From the NCBI GenBank assembly GCA_003176075.1, contig PSRN01000264.1, positions 1 through 9,152 on the forward strand: a DNA stretch of 9,152 nt. The letters run 5' to 3'. Shown here in pieces: positions 1-5,678 of the stretch (positions within the stretch are counted from its first letter, which is position 1; each line of letters opens with the position of its first letter). The notes beneath the pieces are model-generated. The model did not search any database. It saw nothing but the letters and a program-made list of their open reading frames with translations, and was not told the origin of the DNA. Both the position numbers and the translations under genes were made by a program. The stretch comes from Bdellovibrio sp. GTDB lineage: Bacteria; Bdellovibrionota; Bdellovibrionia; Bdellovibrionales; Bdellovibrionaceae.

Positions 1-49
1 GCCGATTCATCTTCATCCACGATGTTGTCCGTTGGTATAGCGCATAAAC

Positions 50-84
50 CCAAGTCGCCGCCCTTGGCGGCTCCACCGACTTGG
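50..84. repeat. bulged inverted repeat (REP-like hairpin) upstream of the RHH-MNT gene
   Basis: The arms ccaagtc (50-56) and gccgcc (57-62) pair with ggcggc (66-71) and gacttgg (78-84) around a ctt loop, with a six-base bulge (72-77) on the right side. There is no T-run after it, so it is not a classical intrinsic terminator. The right arm lies within caccgacttggcc (74-86), which recurs exactly at 347-359 inside the next gene and as an 11-base match at 407-417. It may be a REP-like repeat or the end of a gene lying mostly outside the window. Positions 1-98 are open on the minus strand from a possible GTG at 98 to the window edge, but the translation is not recognisable and has no clear ribosome binding site. 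Confidence 0.5.
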
Positions 85-101
85 CCTTCTCGGCCCACTC
101 T

Positions 102-171
102 TATTTCAAAGTAGTACTACTATTTCAAAATAGTACTATCGTTGCATGAATATTTTGTTATACTAGTACTA
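102..171 (+). promoter_or_regulatory. triple TAGTACTA palindromic operator with 19-bp tandem repeat
   Basis: Two tandem 19-bp units, 102-120 and 121-139, each carry tatttcaaa followed by a perfect 10-bp palindrome: gtagtactac (111-120) and atagtactat (130-139). A third 8-bp palindrome, tagtacta (164-171), overlaps the start codon of the next gene. The centres are 19 and 33 bases apart. Repeated short palindromes just upstream of a gene encoding a ribbon-helix-helix domain are typical of toxin-antitoxin autorepression. I infer that the RHH domain of the downstream protein binds here. Confidence 0.7.
156..171 (+). promoter_or_regulatory. extended -10 promoter giving a probable leaderless mRNA
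   Basis: TGTTATACT at 156-164 is an extended -10 element (TGN followed by TATACT, five of six consensus). No good -35 is present, and extended -10 promoters can do without one. Transcription would start about seven bases downstream, at or next to the A of the ATG at 171. No Shine-Dalgarno sequence precedes that ATG, which fits leaderless translation. The third operator palindrome covers the presumed start site. Confidence 0.5.
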
Positions 172-836
172 TGACTCTTCCAAGCGGAAAATTTGTGCTT
201 CGGCTAAACCCGCGAATGCATCAACTCCTCCGGCAAGAGGCGGAGTCAAAGAAACTCTCATTGAATCAGCTGATCGTCCAGAAGCTCGAAAATACCGAGG
301 ACAATCGCTGGTCCAACGATCTCAGCGTCTGCGGAGGTGCCGGAGGCACCGACTTGGCCGGCGGAGGTGCCGACGGAGGCGCCTCGGTCGGCGGAGCTCA
401 TGAAGGCACCGACTTGGGGGAAGCCTTGAAGGCCATCGATTTGGAAGTTCTCAAAGAAATATTCACACCCGAAGCTGTCATACTCTTTGGGTCCGCTTCG
501 CGCGGCGAGATGCGTTCGGGTTCGGATGTTGATCTTCTGATCGTTTTACCCAAGTCCCAACCTGTGAATCGTCAACTTTATCGCCGCTGGGATGAACGTT
601 TTTGCTCTGAGTCCGACAAGATTGCAGCACCGCAGTTTTCGCACTTTCCTAAGGGCGATCCCGCAAGCCTTTGGCTGGAAGTGGCGGTGGAGGGTGAAAT
701 CTTGTACGACCCTCATGGCTCAGCACGACGCCAGCTGACTGCTATTCGTCACCAAATCGCTAAGGGAGGTTTCGTGCGGAAGATGAGTCACGGTCATCCC
801 TACTGGGTGAAAAGGACAAAATCCCATGCAAAATAA
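171..836 (+). CDS. RHH (HicB/Arc-like) - minimal nucleotidyltransferase fusion, probable antitoxin
   Basis: 221 aa with three parts. Residues about 5-42 (GKFVLRLNPRMHQLLRQEAE, then SLNQLIVQKLE) match the HicB/Arc-type ribbon-helix-helix fold, which binds DNA as a dimer. Residues 44-88 are a Gly/Ala-rich linker with repeated GGAGGTDL / GGAHEGTDL units. Residues about 98-182 are a Pol-beta-like minimal nucleotidyltransferase with GS(107-108), RG(111-112) and SDVD (118-121) supplying the two metal-binding Asp residues, ending in EGEILYDP as in this family. In characterised MntA-HepT modules the nucleotidyltransferase neutralises its HEPN partner by AMPylation. Here the next gene, overlapping by 11 bases, encodes HEPN. 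I infer that the RHH part autorepresses from the upstream palindromes. The third acidic residue of the active site is not obvious. The ATG at 171 is chosen because the RHH domain begins at once. Confidence 0.8.
   Translation: MTLPSGKFVLRLNPRMHQLLRQEAESKKLSLNQLIVQKLENTEDNRWSNDLSVCGGAGGTDLAGGGADGGASVGGAHEGTDLGEALKAIDLEVLKEIFTPEAVILFGSASRGEMRSGSDVDLLIVLPKSQPVNRQLYRRWDERFCSESDKIAAPQFSHFPKGDPASLWLEVAVEGEILYDPHGSARRQLTAIRHQIAKGGFVRKMSHGHPYWVKRTKSHAK
331..424 (+). repeat. in-frame repeats encoding the Gly-rich linker
   Basis: ggaggtgccg occurs at 334-343 and 363-372, and caccgacttgg at 347-357 and 407-417. The 20-base segment 371-390 is an inverted repeat broken by one mismatch pair (375/386), centred on gaggcgcctc. 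The stretch is GC-rich and low-complexity compared with the flanking domains and sits exactly between two folded domains. This fits slippage expansion or insertion of a palindromic repeat into a tolerant linker. Confidence 0.6.
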
Positions 837-1236
837 AGGCTTGGCGCTGGACTACATTACCAGAGCCAAGAAAAGATTGGCGGCCTTACGAGCCCTCCAT
901 CGAGAATCGGCGTGGGCCGACGTCGTGCGCGAGTCGCAAGAGGTTGTGGAGTTGGCCCTAAAGTCTCTTCTTCGTTTCTATCATGTTGAGATTCCACGTA
1001 TCCACGATGTTTCTGGGGTTTTGGAGAATGAAAAATCGAAATTTCCAGTTCAGATCAAAAGGAACCTCGAACGTTATCAACAAATTTCTCGAACCCTTCG
1101 TCGCGACCGTGAACTGGCGTTTTATGGAAGTGAAGATTTGACTCCTATGGAGTTTTATAAAAAGGAGGATGCCGATGTCGCTATGGAATCGGCGGAATGG
1201 GTGGTCCATTCGCTCCTGCCGCTCTTTAGAAATTAA
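826..1236 (+). CDS. HEPN domain protein, partner of the nucleotidyltransferase (probable toxin)
   Basis: 136 aa, all-helical, matching the COG2250-type HEPN family. Residues 34-53 give the helix with VVRESQEVVELALKSLL, followed by VEIPRIHDVSGVL (54-66), the counterpart of the usual 'Q.AEKALKALL...HDL..L' signature. Near the C-terminus RRDRELAFYG (92-101) and EDADVAMESAEWVV (114-127) also fit. HEPN proteins beside minimal nucleotidyltransferases are toxins, often RNases, or substrate-binding partners. The RX4-6H ribonuclease motif of HepT-type toxins is not visible, so RNase activity is doubtful. The start at 826 overlaps the upstream stop (834-836), which implies translational coupling. AAAAGGAC lies a few bases upstream as a Shine-Dalgarno. 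Confidence 0.8.
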   Translation: MQNKGLALDYITRAKKRLAALRALHRESAWADVVRESQEVVELALKSLLRFYHVEIPRIHDVSGVLENEKSKFPVQIKRNLERYQQISRTLRRDRELAFYGSEDLTPMEFYKKEDADVAMESAEWVVHSLLPLFRN

Positions 1237-1397
1237 GGGGTGGGGACAGATCCATGGCCGGACGTCCCGGCGGGACCGCTCCAGGGGTGTGCAAACGCCG
1301 CAGCAGCGTCGTTTTTTCCACCCCTCGGGCGCCGATTAACAGGGTCGCATTACAGAGTCGCCGGGGGTGACGAGAAATGTGTTTCCTGATCCGCTTC
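1237..1397 (-). pseudogene. possible P-loop ATPase remnant with a GGGGACAGATC junction
   Basis: Reading the minus strand from about 1360 to 1237 gives an open stretch with TLLIGARGVEKTTLLRRL, which resembles a Walker A motif (GARGVGKTTLL) in which the Gly before Lys became Glu, one base change (GGA to GAA). It breaks off into a proline-rich tail ending at a ggggtggggacagatcc motif (1237-1254). No start codon, ribosome binding site, Walker B or further ATPase sequence is present. It may be a decayed scrap left by recombination, or the resemblance may be chance. The gap also contains gtcccggcgggac (1265-1277), a 5-bp inverted repeat with a 3-base centre. Confidence 0.25.
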
Positions 1398-2564
1398 TTA
1401 TGATCCGCGCAGAATTTCCCAAAACTTGGGAAAGCTCTTGTTGACCACTTCAGGCTTGAGAATTTGAATTTGCTTTTGGCGGAGTTGCAAAAGACCGGCC
1501 GCCATGGCCATCCGATGGTCTTCGTCGGGGTCAAATTGAAAGATCTTGGGAACCCAATCCATACCATTTCCGTCGATCTCCATGCCGTGTTCGAGCTTTC
1601 TCACTTGGCACCCGGCCAGCTTCAAAAGCTCGCGGGTTTTGGCGAGACGATTGGATTCCTTGTAAATCAACTGTGGCGCGCCAACAAGCTTGCTCGTCCC
1701 TTCGGCGAAGGCGCAAAGAACGGAAAGCACGGGGAATAAATCCGCCGCGTTGGCCAATGGCACTTGGGCGGCGCGAATTTTCGCGCCTTGTTCGATCCTG
1801 ATCCTGGGAGCTTGGCCTGACACCTTGACTCCCATCTTTTGCAAAATCTCGAAAAACGCGAAGTCCGGTTGCAGGCTCGACGTGCCCACCCCTAAAAATT
1901 CGGCGCGGCCGAAGAGCGAAGCCGCCGCCGCGACGGCGAACATCGAGCTGTAATCGGGTTCCACCTCACAGGAGTCCAGTTTGATCTTTTGTTCGGCGGG
2001 AACAATCCATTGATCCGGCCGTTTCTCAACGGTCATTCCCAATTGGGAAGCCAGGCGCAGTGACATCTCCCAGTAAGACTCCGAAATGGTCGATCCCGAC
2101 ATGTGAAAGATCAATGGAAACGGCAAATTCCAAGCGTTCAGCAGGAGGCTTGAGGCAAACTGGCTGGAGTGATCGCGGCGAATTTGAACGGGCAGCATGG
2201 GTTTCTTCCAGCCCTCCCCTTCAATGATAATCTGGCTCCCTTCGCGGCGGTTTCGTACACCCAATTGGTTGAGAAGAAAGAAGATTTCGTCGAGAGGGCG
2301 CGACATCAAACGCGCGCTGCCGGTGATCCGATGCGCGCCGGGCTCACGGGAGGCACGCAGACTCAGGAAACGAATCACCGTGCCTGCATCCATGCAATCG
2401 ACGACTTGTTTGCGGATCAGCGAGGCGACCCCCATCTTCATCGCCCGCACGTCTTCACAGCTGGACTGCGCCGCGATCTTGAAATGAGGAAAATAACTTT
2501 GCACCAACAAAGCCCGAATATAAAGAGACTTTGAGGACTCCATTGTGCCGCTAAATTGAAACAA
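1398..2564 (-). CDS. aroA: divergent EPSP synthase (3-phosphoshikimate 1-carboxyvinyltransferase)
   Basis: 388 aa from the TTG at 2564; 401 aa if the GTG at 2603 is used. The enzyme would join shikimate-3-phosphate and phosphoenolpyruvate in the chorismate pathway. Family landmarks run in order: SSKSLYIRALL (10-20), DAGTVIRFL (59-67, usual NAGTAMRPL), GSARLMSRPLDEI (82-94), SSQF (133-136), VEPDYSSMFAVAAAA (201-215), the catalytic Asp region ADLFPVL (274-280), KESNR (302-306, usual KESDR), DEDHRMAM (347-354) and NKSFPKFWEIL (375-385). The sequence is somewhat shorter than typical enzymes (about 425-440 aa) and diverged, but key Lys, Arg, Asp and Glu positions remain. TTG is preferred because AAAGGAG precedes it by four bases, it lies 19 bases beyond the preceding stop, and residue 2 onward aligns with the usual N-terminus. 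The GTG would overlap the small upstream gene and lacks a Shine-Dalgarno. Confidence 0.85.
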   Translation of the reverse strand: MFQFSGTMESSKSLYIRALLVQSYFPHFKIAAQSSCEDVRAMKMGVASLIRKQVVDCMDAGTVIRFLSLRASREPGAHRITGSARLMSRPLDEIFFLLNQLGVRNRREGSQIIIEGEGWKKPMLPVQIRRDHSSQFASSLLLNAWNLPFPLIFHMSGSTISESYWEMSLRLASQLGMTVEKRPDQWIVPAEQKIKLDSCEVEPDYSSMFAVAAAASLFGRAEFLGVGTSSLQPDFAFFEILQKMGVKVSGQAPRIRIEQGAKIRAAQVPLANAADLFPVLSVLCAFAEGTSKLVGAPQLIYKESNRLAKTRELLKLAGCQVRKLEHGMEIDGNGMDWVPKIFQFDPDEDHRMAMAAGLLQLRQKQIQILKPEVVNKSFPKFWEILRGS

Positions 2565-2583
2565 CTGACTCCTTTGCCGCGCC

Positions 2584-2733
2584 TTAGCCGCGCTGGTCCT
2601 CACCTGACTTGGTGGATTGCCTGAGAATTTCGCCGTGAATTTGTTGGATCGTGACTTCCTTGATATAAGGATATCCCGGTTTTTGGATGAAGATAAACTT
2701 CAATTTTTCCCTGCCATCGGACTTTTTATCCAT
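2584..2733 (-). CDS. small hypothetical protein (49 aa) between ung and aroA
   Basis: A short ATG-to-TAA frame encodes a basic protein beginning MDKKSDGREKLKFIFIQK and continuing PGYPYIKEVTIQQIHGEIL. It has no membrane segment or signal peptide. AAGG lies nine bases upstream of the ATG. It fits neatly into the minus-strand operon: its start is 54 bases after the ung stop, and its stop is 19 bases before the proposed TTG of the aroA-like gene. The alternation of hydrophobic and charged residues (KFIFIQ, YIKEVTIQQI) suggests a small beta-hairpin or mixed domain. I do not recognise the family. Confidence 0.55.
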   Translation of the reverse strand: MDKKSDGREKLKFIFIQKPGYPYIKEVTIQQIHGEILRQSTKSGEDQRG

Positions 2734-2787
2734 GCGCAAACACCTTGTCCAACTCCCACCGCGATCCGATCAAAGGTGTGAGCGCGC

Positions 2788-3513
2788 TCAAGCGTCAAAC
2801 CGTCCCCAGTCAATGGGTTCCTGGCCCCGGCTCCGCAGGAAAGCGTTGACGCGCGAAAAAGGTCGGCTGCCGAAAAAACCGCGATGGGCTGAAAGAGGCG
2901 AGGGGTGGGGCGACTCCAGGACGAAGTGTTTTTTTCGGTCCACGAAGGCGGCTTTTCGTTGCGCGTAGGAGCCCCACAGGACAAAGGCGATCCCATCGCG
3001 CTCCTCATTGAGGCGGTGGATGATGGCATCGGTGAATTGCTCCCAGCCATGCCCTTGGTGAGAGGCCGCCCGCCCTTCCTCCACGGTCAGGACGGCATTC
3101 AACAGCAACACCCCCTGCTTGGCCCAGCCTTCCAGGCAACCGTGTTTGGGAGGCTCAAGGCCGAGATCGTCTTTCAATTCTTTGAAGATGTTGACCAGGG
3201 AAGGGGGCAGTCCCACACCGTACGGAACGGAAAAGGAAAGTCCATGGGCTTGACCGCGACCGTGATAGGGATCCTGGCCGAGAATGACGACTCGAACTCT
3301 CTCGAAAGGCGTGCGGTCGAGAGCGGCGAAATACTGATCGCCGCGGGGGAAAATTTTTTTTCCGCGGCGAATTTCCTCCCGCAAGAACTTCTTCAGATTG
3401 AGCATGTACTCCCGTTCGAATTCCTTGGCGAGGCGAGATTTCCAGGATTCGTGCAAACGAACGTTGGATTCTTTTCCCGTGGTGTGATTTCCCGTGGTAT
3501 CACTTTGAGACAT
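2788..3513 (-). CDS. ung: uracil-DNA glycosylase, family 1
   Basis: 241 aa, close to the usual length of about 225-230. It removes uracil from DNA to start base-excision repair. Landmarks are the water-activating loop GQDPYHG (79-85, catalytic Asp81), GQAHGLSFSV (87-96), the uracil-binding Asn139 in LLLNAVLTV (136-144), WGSYAQ (180-185) and HPSPLSAHRGFFG (203-215) with catalytic His203. All catalytic loops are intact. The ATG at 3513 is preceded by AGGGGAG at good spacing. The first 15 or so residues are a non-conserved tail containing TTGNHTTGK, encoded by a short DNA repeat. It heads a minus-strand gene set with the small gene and the aroA-like gene, and is divergent from the hibernation-factor-like gene. 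Confidence 0.97.
   Translation of the reverse strand: MSQSDTTGNHTTGKESNVRLHESWKSRLAKEFEREYMLNLKKFLREEIRRGKKIFPRGDQYFAALDRTPFERVRVVILGQDPYHGRGQAHGLSFSVPYGVGLPPSLVNIFKELKDDLGLEPPKHGCLEGWAKQGVLLLNAVLTVEEGRAASHQGHGWEQFTDAIIHRLNEERDGIAFVLWGSYAQRKAAFVDRKKHFVLESPHPSPLSAHRGFFGSRPFSRVNAFLRSRGQEPIDWGRFDA
3473..3502. repeat. 15-bp tandem duplication in the 5' end of ung
   Basis: tttcccgtggtgtga (3473-3487) is followed directly by tttcccgtggtatca (3488-3502), two mismatches apart. On the coding strand it specifies the DTTGN/HTTGK pentapeptides of the disordered N-terminal tail. It is probably a slippage duplication without functional effect. Confidence 0.6.
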
Positions 3514-3629
3514 TATAAGCTCCCCTTATATGTTATCCCATTTGAAATATGTCTTAAAATGGATTGAATCAACTGATCTTGACCTGTCATTTCTTGCACA
3601 CATTGTTACAATTCTAGGAGGGAGGTCTT

Positions 3630-4034
3630 ATGGGAAGGTCTCAACTGCCCCAACTGAACCTCACTCAGGCCAGTCCTGAGGTGCTCTCATATGTGTACCA
3701 ATCCCTAATGGATTTCGAGCCTTACACCACTCCGAACACGGAAGTTTCAGTCATCGCCAAGGATCCTCTCAAACTCGACAAAGCTCAAAGCGGAGAATCT
3801 TTGCCGCCTCGAAAAGAATTGATGAAAATGTATCGAATTTGTATTTCCTTGAGCAATGAAGGAACCCGCATTGAAGCCGAGGCCTTGGATCGCGACATTT
3901 TCACAGCCATCCGGCGGGCGAAGGAAAAGCTGATCAAACAGCTGGAGGAGATTCACGACAATGTCGTCAGTTCCTCGCAACGCCATCAGGAGATCCAGTT
4001 CGCGCTGGCCCAACGCGGACGCTATTTGCATTGA
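3630..4034 (+). CDS. short ribosome hibernation factor-like protein (HPF/RaiA family)
   Basis: 134 aa. The core MYRICISLSNEGTRIEAEAL (67-86) followed by DRDIFTAIRRAKEKLIKQLEEI (87-108) matches the beta-strand and long amphipathic helix of the sigma-54-modulation/HPF (ribosome-associated inhibitor) family, where 'DiyaAId.a..KL..QL' is typical. The N-terminal half has ASPEVLSYVYQSLMDFEPYT (14-33). Family members bind the 30S decoding region and block translation in stationary phase. It lacks the C-terminal dimerisation domain of long HPF. A strong AGGAGGGAGG precedes the ATG at 3630. It has an acidic, flexible link between the strands (49-62) that is longer than usual. The assignment rests on the second half; the first half is more divergent. 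Confidence 0.6.
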   Translation: MGRSQLPQLNLTQASPEVLSYVYQSLMDFEPYTTPNTEVSVIAKDPLKLDKAQSGESLPPRKELMKMYRICISLSNEGTRIEAEALDRDIFTAIRRAKEKLIKQLEEIHDNVVSSSQRHQEIQFALAQRGRYLH

Positions 4035-4075
4035 CACCCGTGGGGCCATGCCTCTTGAAATCCTTACTCTTACTC

Positions 4076-4105
4076 TTGCTGTGGCCACGGTCAGTCGTTT
4101 ATAAT
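4076..4105 (+). promoter_or_regulatory. probable sigma-70-type promoter for the 4182 gene
   Basis: TTGCTG (4076-4081) is separated by 18 bases from a perfect TATAAT (4100-4105). Transcription would begin near 4112, giving a leader of about 70 bases that contains the tandem repeats at 4138-4179. No terminator is evident between the stop at 4034 and this promoter. Confidence 0.5.
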
Positions 4106-4137
4106 TCGCCGTCCAATTGATGGACCCCCTCAAATTT

Positions 4138-4179
4138 GAGCCAGAGGTATGGAACCAGAGATTTAGAGCCAGAGGTTTG
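4138..4179 (+). repeat. three 14-bp tandem repeats carrying the ribosome binding site
   Basis: Units are gagccagaggtatg (4138-4151), gaaccagagattta (4152-4165) and gagccagaggtttg (4166-4179). The third places AGAGG six bases before the ATG at 4182, so each unit carries a potential or decayed Shine-Dalgarno (agagg, agaga, agagg). A change in copy number would move or multiply ribosome-entry sites. No start codon follows the first two in the reading frame. Confidence 0.7.
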
Positions 4180-4181
4180 AG

Positions 4182-4748
4182 ATGACCCCGAACGCCAGCG
4201 ACAGACTGAGCCGCAGAGTCAGCACCGGCGCCAGTGATACAGGCAGACGCACAGGCCGCACCGACGTCGTTCGCGCTGGAATCATCGTTCTCTCCACCAA
4301 GGTTCTTTTTGCGCCTTGGGCACAGGCTTGGGAAGCTCAAACGCCCTTCGATCCGGCGCGCGGAGCCTATGAAAAGCCCGCCCTGCTTGTTCCCGATGTG
4401 GCAAATCCCGTGAACCTGCTAAGTCCTGCGGCTTCGGGGACTTCACTCACCCGCACCCGCGATCAGTTTGAAGCTAACCAGTCGCTTGCCGGCGAAAATC
4501 TGGTGAAGTCTTCGCGGGAAAAAGAAGAGTTAAAACAGTTCGCCCGGTACAACGAACGCCTTAGTAATGAACGTCTTCACAATGAAAAACTTCCCACTGA
4601 ACGTCTTCACGCGGAAGGTGAAGCGAAGGTCGGCCGCAAGGACTCTTCTCGCTGGAGCGATTCGCGCCAGGAAGCGATGGTTTACGGATCGATGGGAGTC
4701 AAAAATTTGGAAAAGACACAGGAGAAGCCACGGGCGATGAAACGGTGA
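4182..4748 (+). CDS. exported protein of unknown function with pentapeptide repeats
   Basis: 188 aa. A long Arg/Ser-rich leader (1-31) precedes a hydrophobic segment AGIIVLSTKVLFAPWAQAW (32-50) that looks like a signal peptide with cleavage after AQA, or a single anchor. RRVS (11-14) and GRRT (21-24) contain paired arginines, but they are too far from the hydrophobic core for a normal Tat signal. The mature part is polar. Residues 124-143 are four five-residue repeats, N/T-E-R/K-L-x, encoded by 15-bp DNA repeats at 4551-4610, and probably form a charged helix. The stop lies nine bases from the convergent stop of the M14 peptidase gene. I do not recognise the family. Confidence 0.65.
   Translation: MTPNASDRLSRRVSTGASDTGRRTGRTDVVRAGIIVLSTKVLFAPWAQAWEAQTPFDPARGAYEKPALLVPDVANPVNLLSPAASGTSLTRTRDQFEANQSLAGENLVKSSREKEELKQFARYNERLSNERLHNEKLPTERLHAEGEAKVGRKDSSRWSDSRQEAMVYGSMGVKNLEKTQEKPRAMKR
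4551..4610 (+). repeat. four 15-bp tandem repeats inside the 4182 gene
   Basis: aacgaacgccttagt, aatgaacgtcttcac, aatgaaaaacttccc and actgaacgtcttcac follow without gaps and encode NERLS, NERLH, NEKLP and TERLH. The period is a multiple of three, so gain or loss of a copy keeps the frame. Confidence 0.7.
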
Positions 4749-4757
4749 ACGATCTTC

Positions 4758-5678
4758 TCACTCTTGCGTGGCGCTTTTGGCGCTCTGCAAGGGTTTGCCG
4801 GCCTCCAGACCCACCAGCAATCCGATGATGTCTTGAAGTTCCACAAAAGGTTTTTCCGATTTCGGCAAGTCTTCTTTGAGTTCCATCGTCAAAACCGGCA
4901 CCTTGCGCTCATACCACATGTATCTCCCGAGCGAGCCTGGATAATGTCCCAAGGTTTTCCACGGCAGGTATTCAAACTTTGGCGGCGCGAGTTTTGGTCC
5001 GTCAAAATCAAGAACCTTCAGCGGCGTATGAATCGAGACCACAAAATCAGGCTTGAAATCCTCAATTTGTTTGAGCGCGCATTGCGTTTCCGGCTCGCTA
5101 TTGGCGCGATCGCCGGGAAAACGACGGTGGTTGGAGTGGGTGGTTTTCTGCCAATATTCCTTGGCTTTTGCCTCCCAATCTTTGGTGGGAAAATTGCGGT
5201 TGATATCCACTTCGTCGGCGTTGGTGCGAGTCTTCAACTGGTAACCGTCGGGATTGAGAATGGGAACCACCCGCCACTGGTTGCGGGGTTCGATCGTTTC
5301 GAGCCGCTCCATCCAAATCCTCGCCACCGCTCCGGCTGGAACCTCGTCACCGTGGATGAGGGAAAAAACCAGGATTTTTTGTTTTTTCTTATCCTTGCCG
5401 TCACGGTCGTAATGAAAGATGGGAACGCCCTTGACGCTCTGGCAACCCTCGATGACTTTGACTTTTCCACAAGCCGCGCGCAGGGCCGTCTGATCCGAGA
5501 CGCCGGGGAACTCCTTCATTCGACTCAAACAGGACTCGGTCATTGAAGTTGTTGCCGCAACAGCTGTGGCGGAAACAATTGGGGCGGATGAAGCGGTTGC
5601 TGATGGGGGTCCTGAGGCGGCTTTTGGTCCCTCCACAGCTCCTGTCAAATTCAAGCTCAACAATAGAAGTGCCAGCAT
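4758..5678 (-). CDS. exported M14 zinc carboxypeptidase (MpaA-like murein peptide amidase)
   Basis: 306 aa. Residues 1-17 (MLALLLLSLNLTGAVEG) are a hydrophobic signal-like segment with no basic n-region, followed by an Ala/Ser/Pro-rich linker to about 45. The catalytic domain has zinc ligands His109 and Glu112 in IHGDE and His217 in SIHTP, NPDG (142-145), Arg151 in KTRTN, INRNFP (159-164), SEPETQ (194-199) and the presumed catalytic Glu266 in TMELKEDLP. NPDG with RTN and NRNF is typical of the MpaA/gamma-D-Glu-diaminopimelate peptidase branch, so it probably trims peptidoglycan peptides in the periplasm. The substrate is inferred. The ATG at 5678 shares a base with the tatA stop (TGATG), and AAGG lies about ten bases upstream, indicating translational coupling. 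Confidence 0.85.
   Translation of the reverse strand: MLALLLLSLNLTGAVEGPKAASGPPSATASSAPIVSATAVAATTSMTESCLSRMKEFPGVSDQTALRAACGKVKVIEGCQSVKGVPIFHYDRDGKDKKKQKILVFSLIHGDEVPAGAVARIWMERLETIEPRNQWRVVPILNPDGYQLKTRTNADEVDINRNFPTKDWEAKAKEYWQKTTHSNHRRFPGDRANSEPETQCALKQIEDFKPDFVVSIHTPLKVLDFDGPKLAPPKFEYLPWKTLGHYPGSLGRYMWYERKVPVLTMELKEDLPKSEKPFVELQDIIGLLVGLEAGKPLQSAKSATQE

Noticed and set aside
1..98. Open minus-strand frame from a GTG at 98, with residues like GGAAKGGDLGL that recall PpiC and the downstream linker
   Set aside because: Too short, no ribosome binding site and no recognisable domain; three frames are open here because the stretch is short, and the resemblance is to low-complexity Gly-rich sequence.
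2905..3567. Long plus-strand open frame opposite ung
   Set aside because: It is antisense to a gene with all family 1 uracil-DNA glycosylase motifs; its translation has no domain.
3574..3620. TTGACC at about 3579 as -35 for the hibernation-factor-like gene with TACAAT as -10
   Set aside because: The spacing would be 22 bases, too long for a normal sigma-70 promoter, and the leader would begin inside the ribosome binding site.
4764..5546. Long plus-strand frame opposite the M14 peptidase
   Set aside because: The minus strand has a complete M14 active site; the plus frame is a codon-bias shadow.
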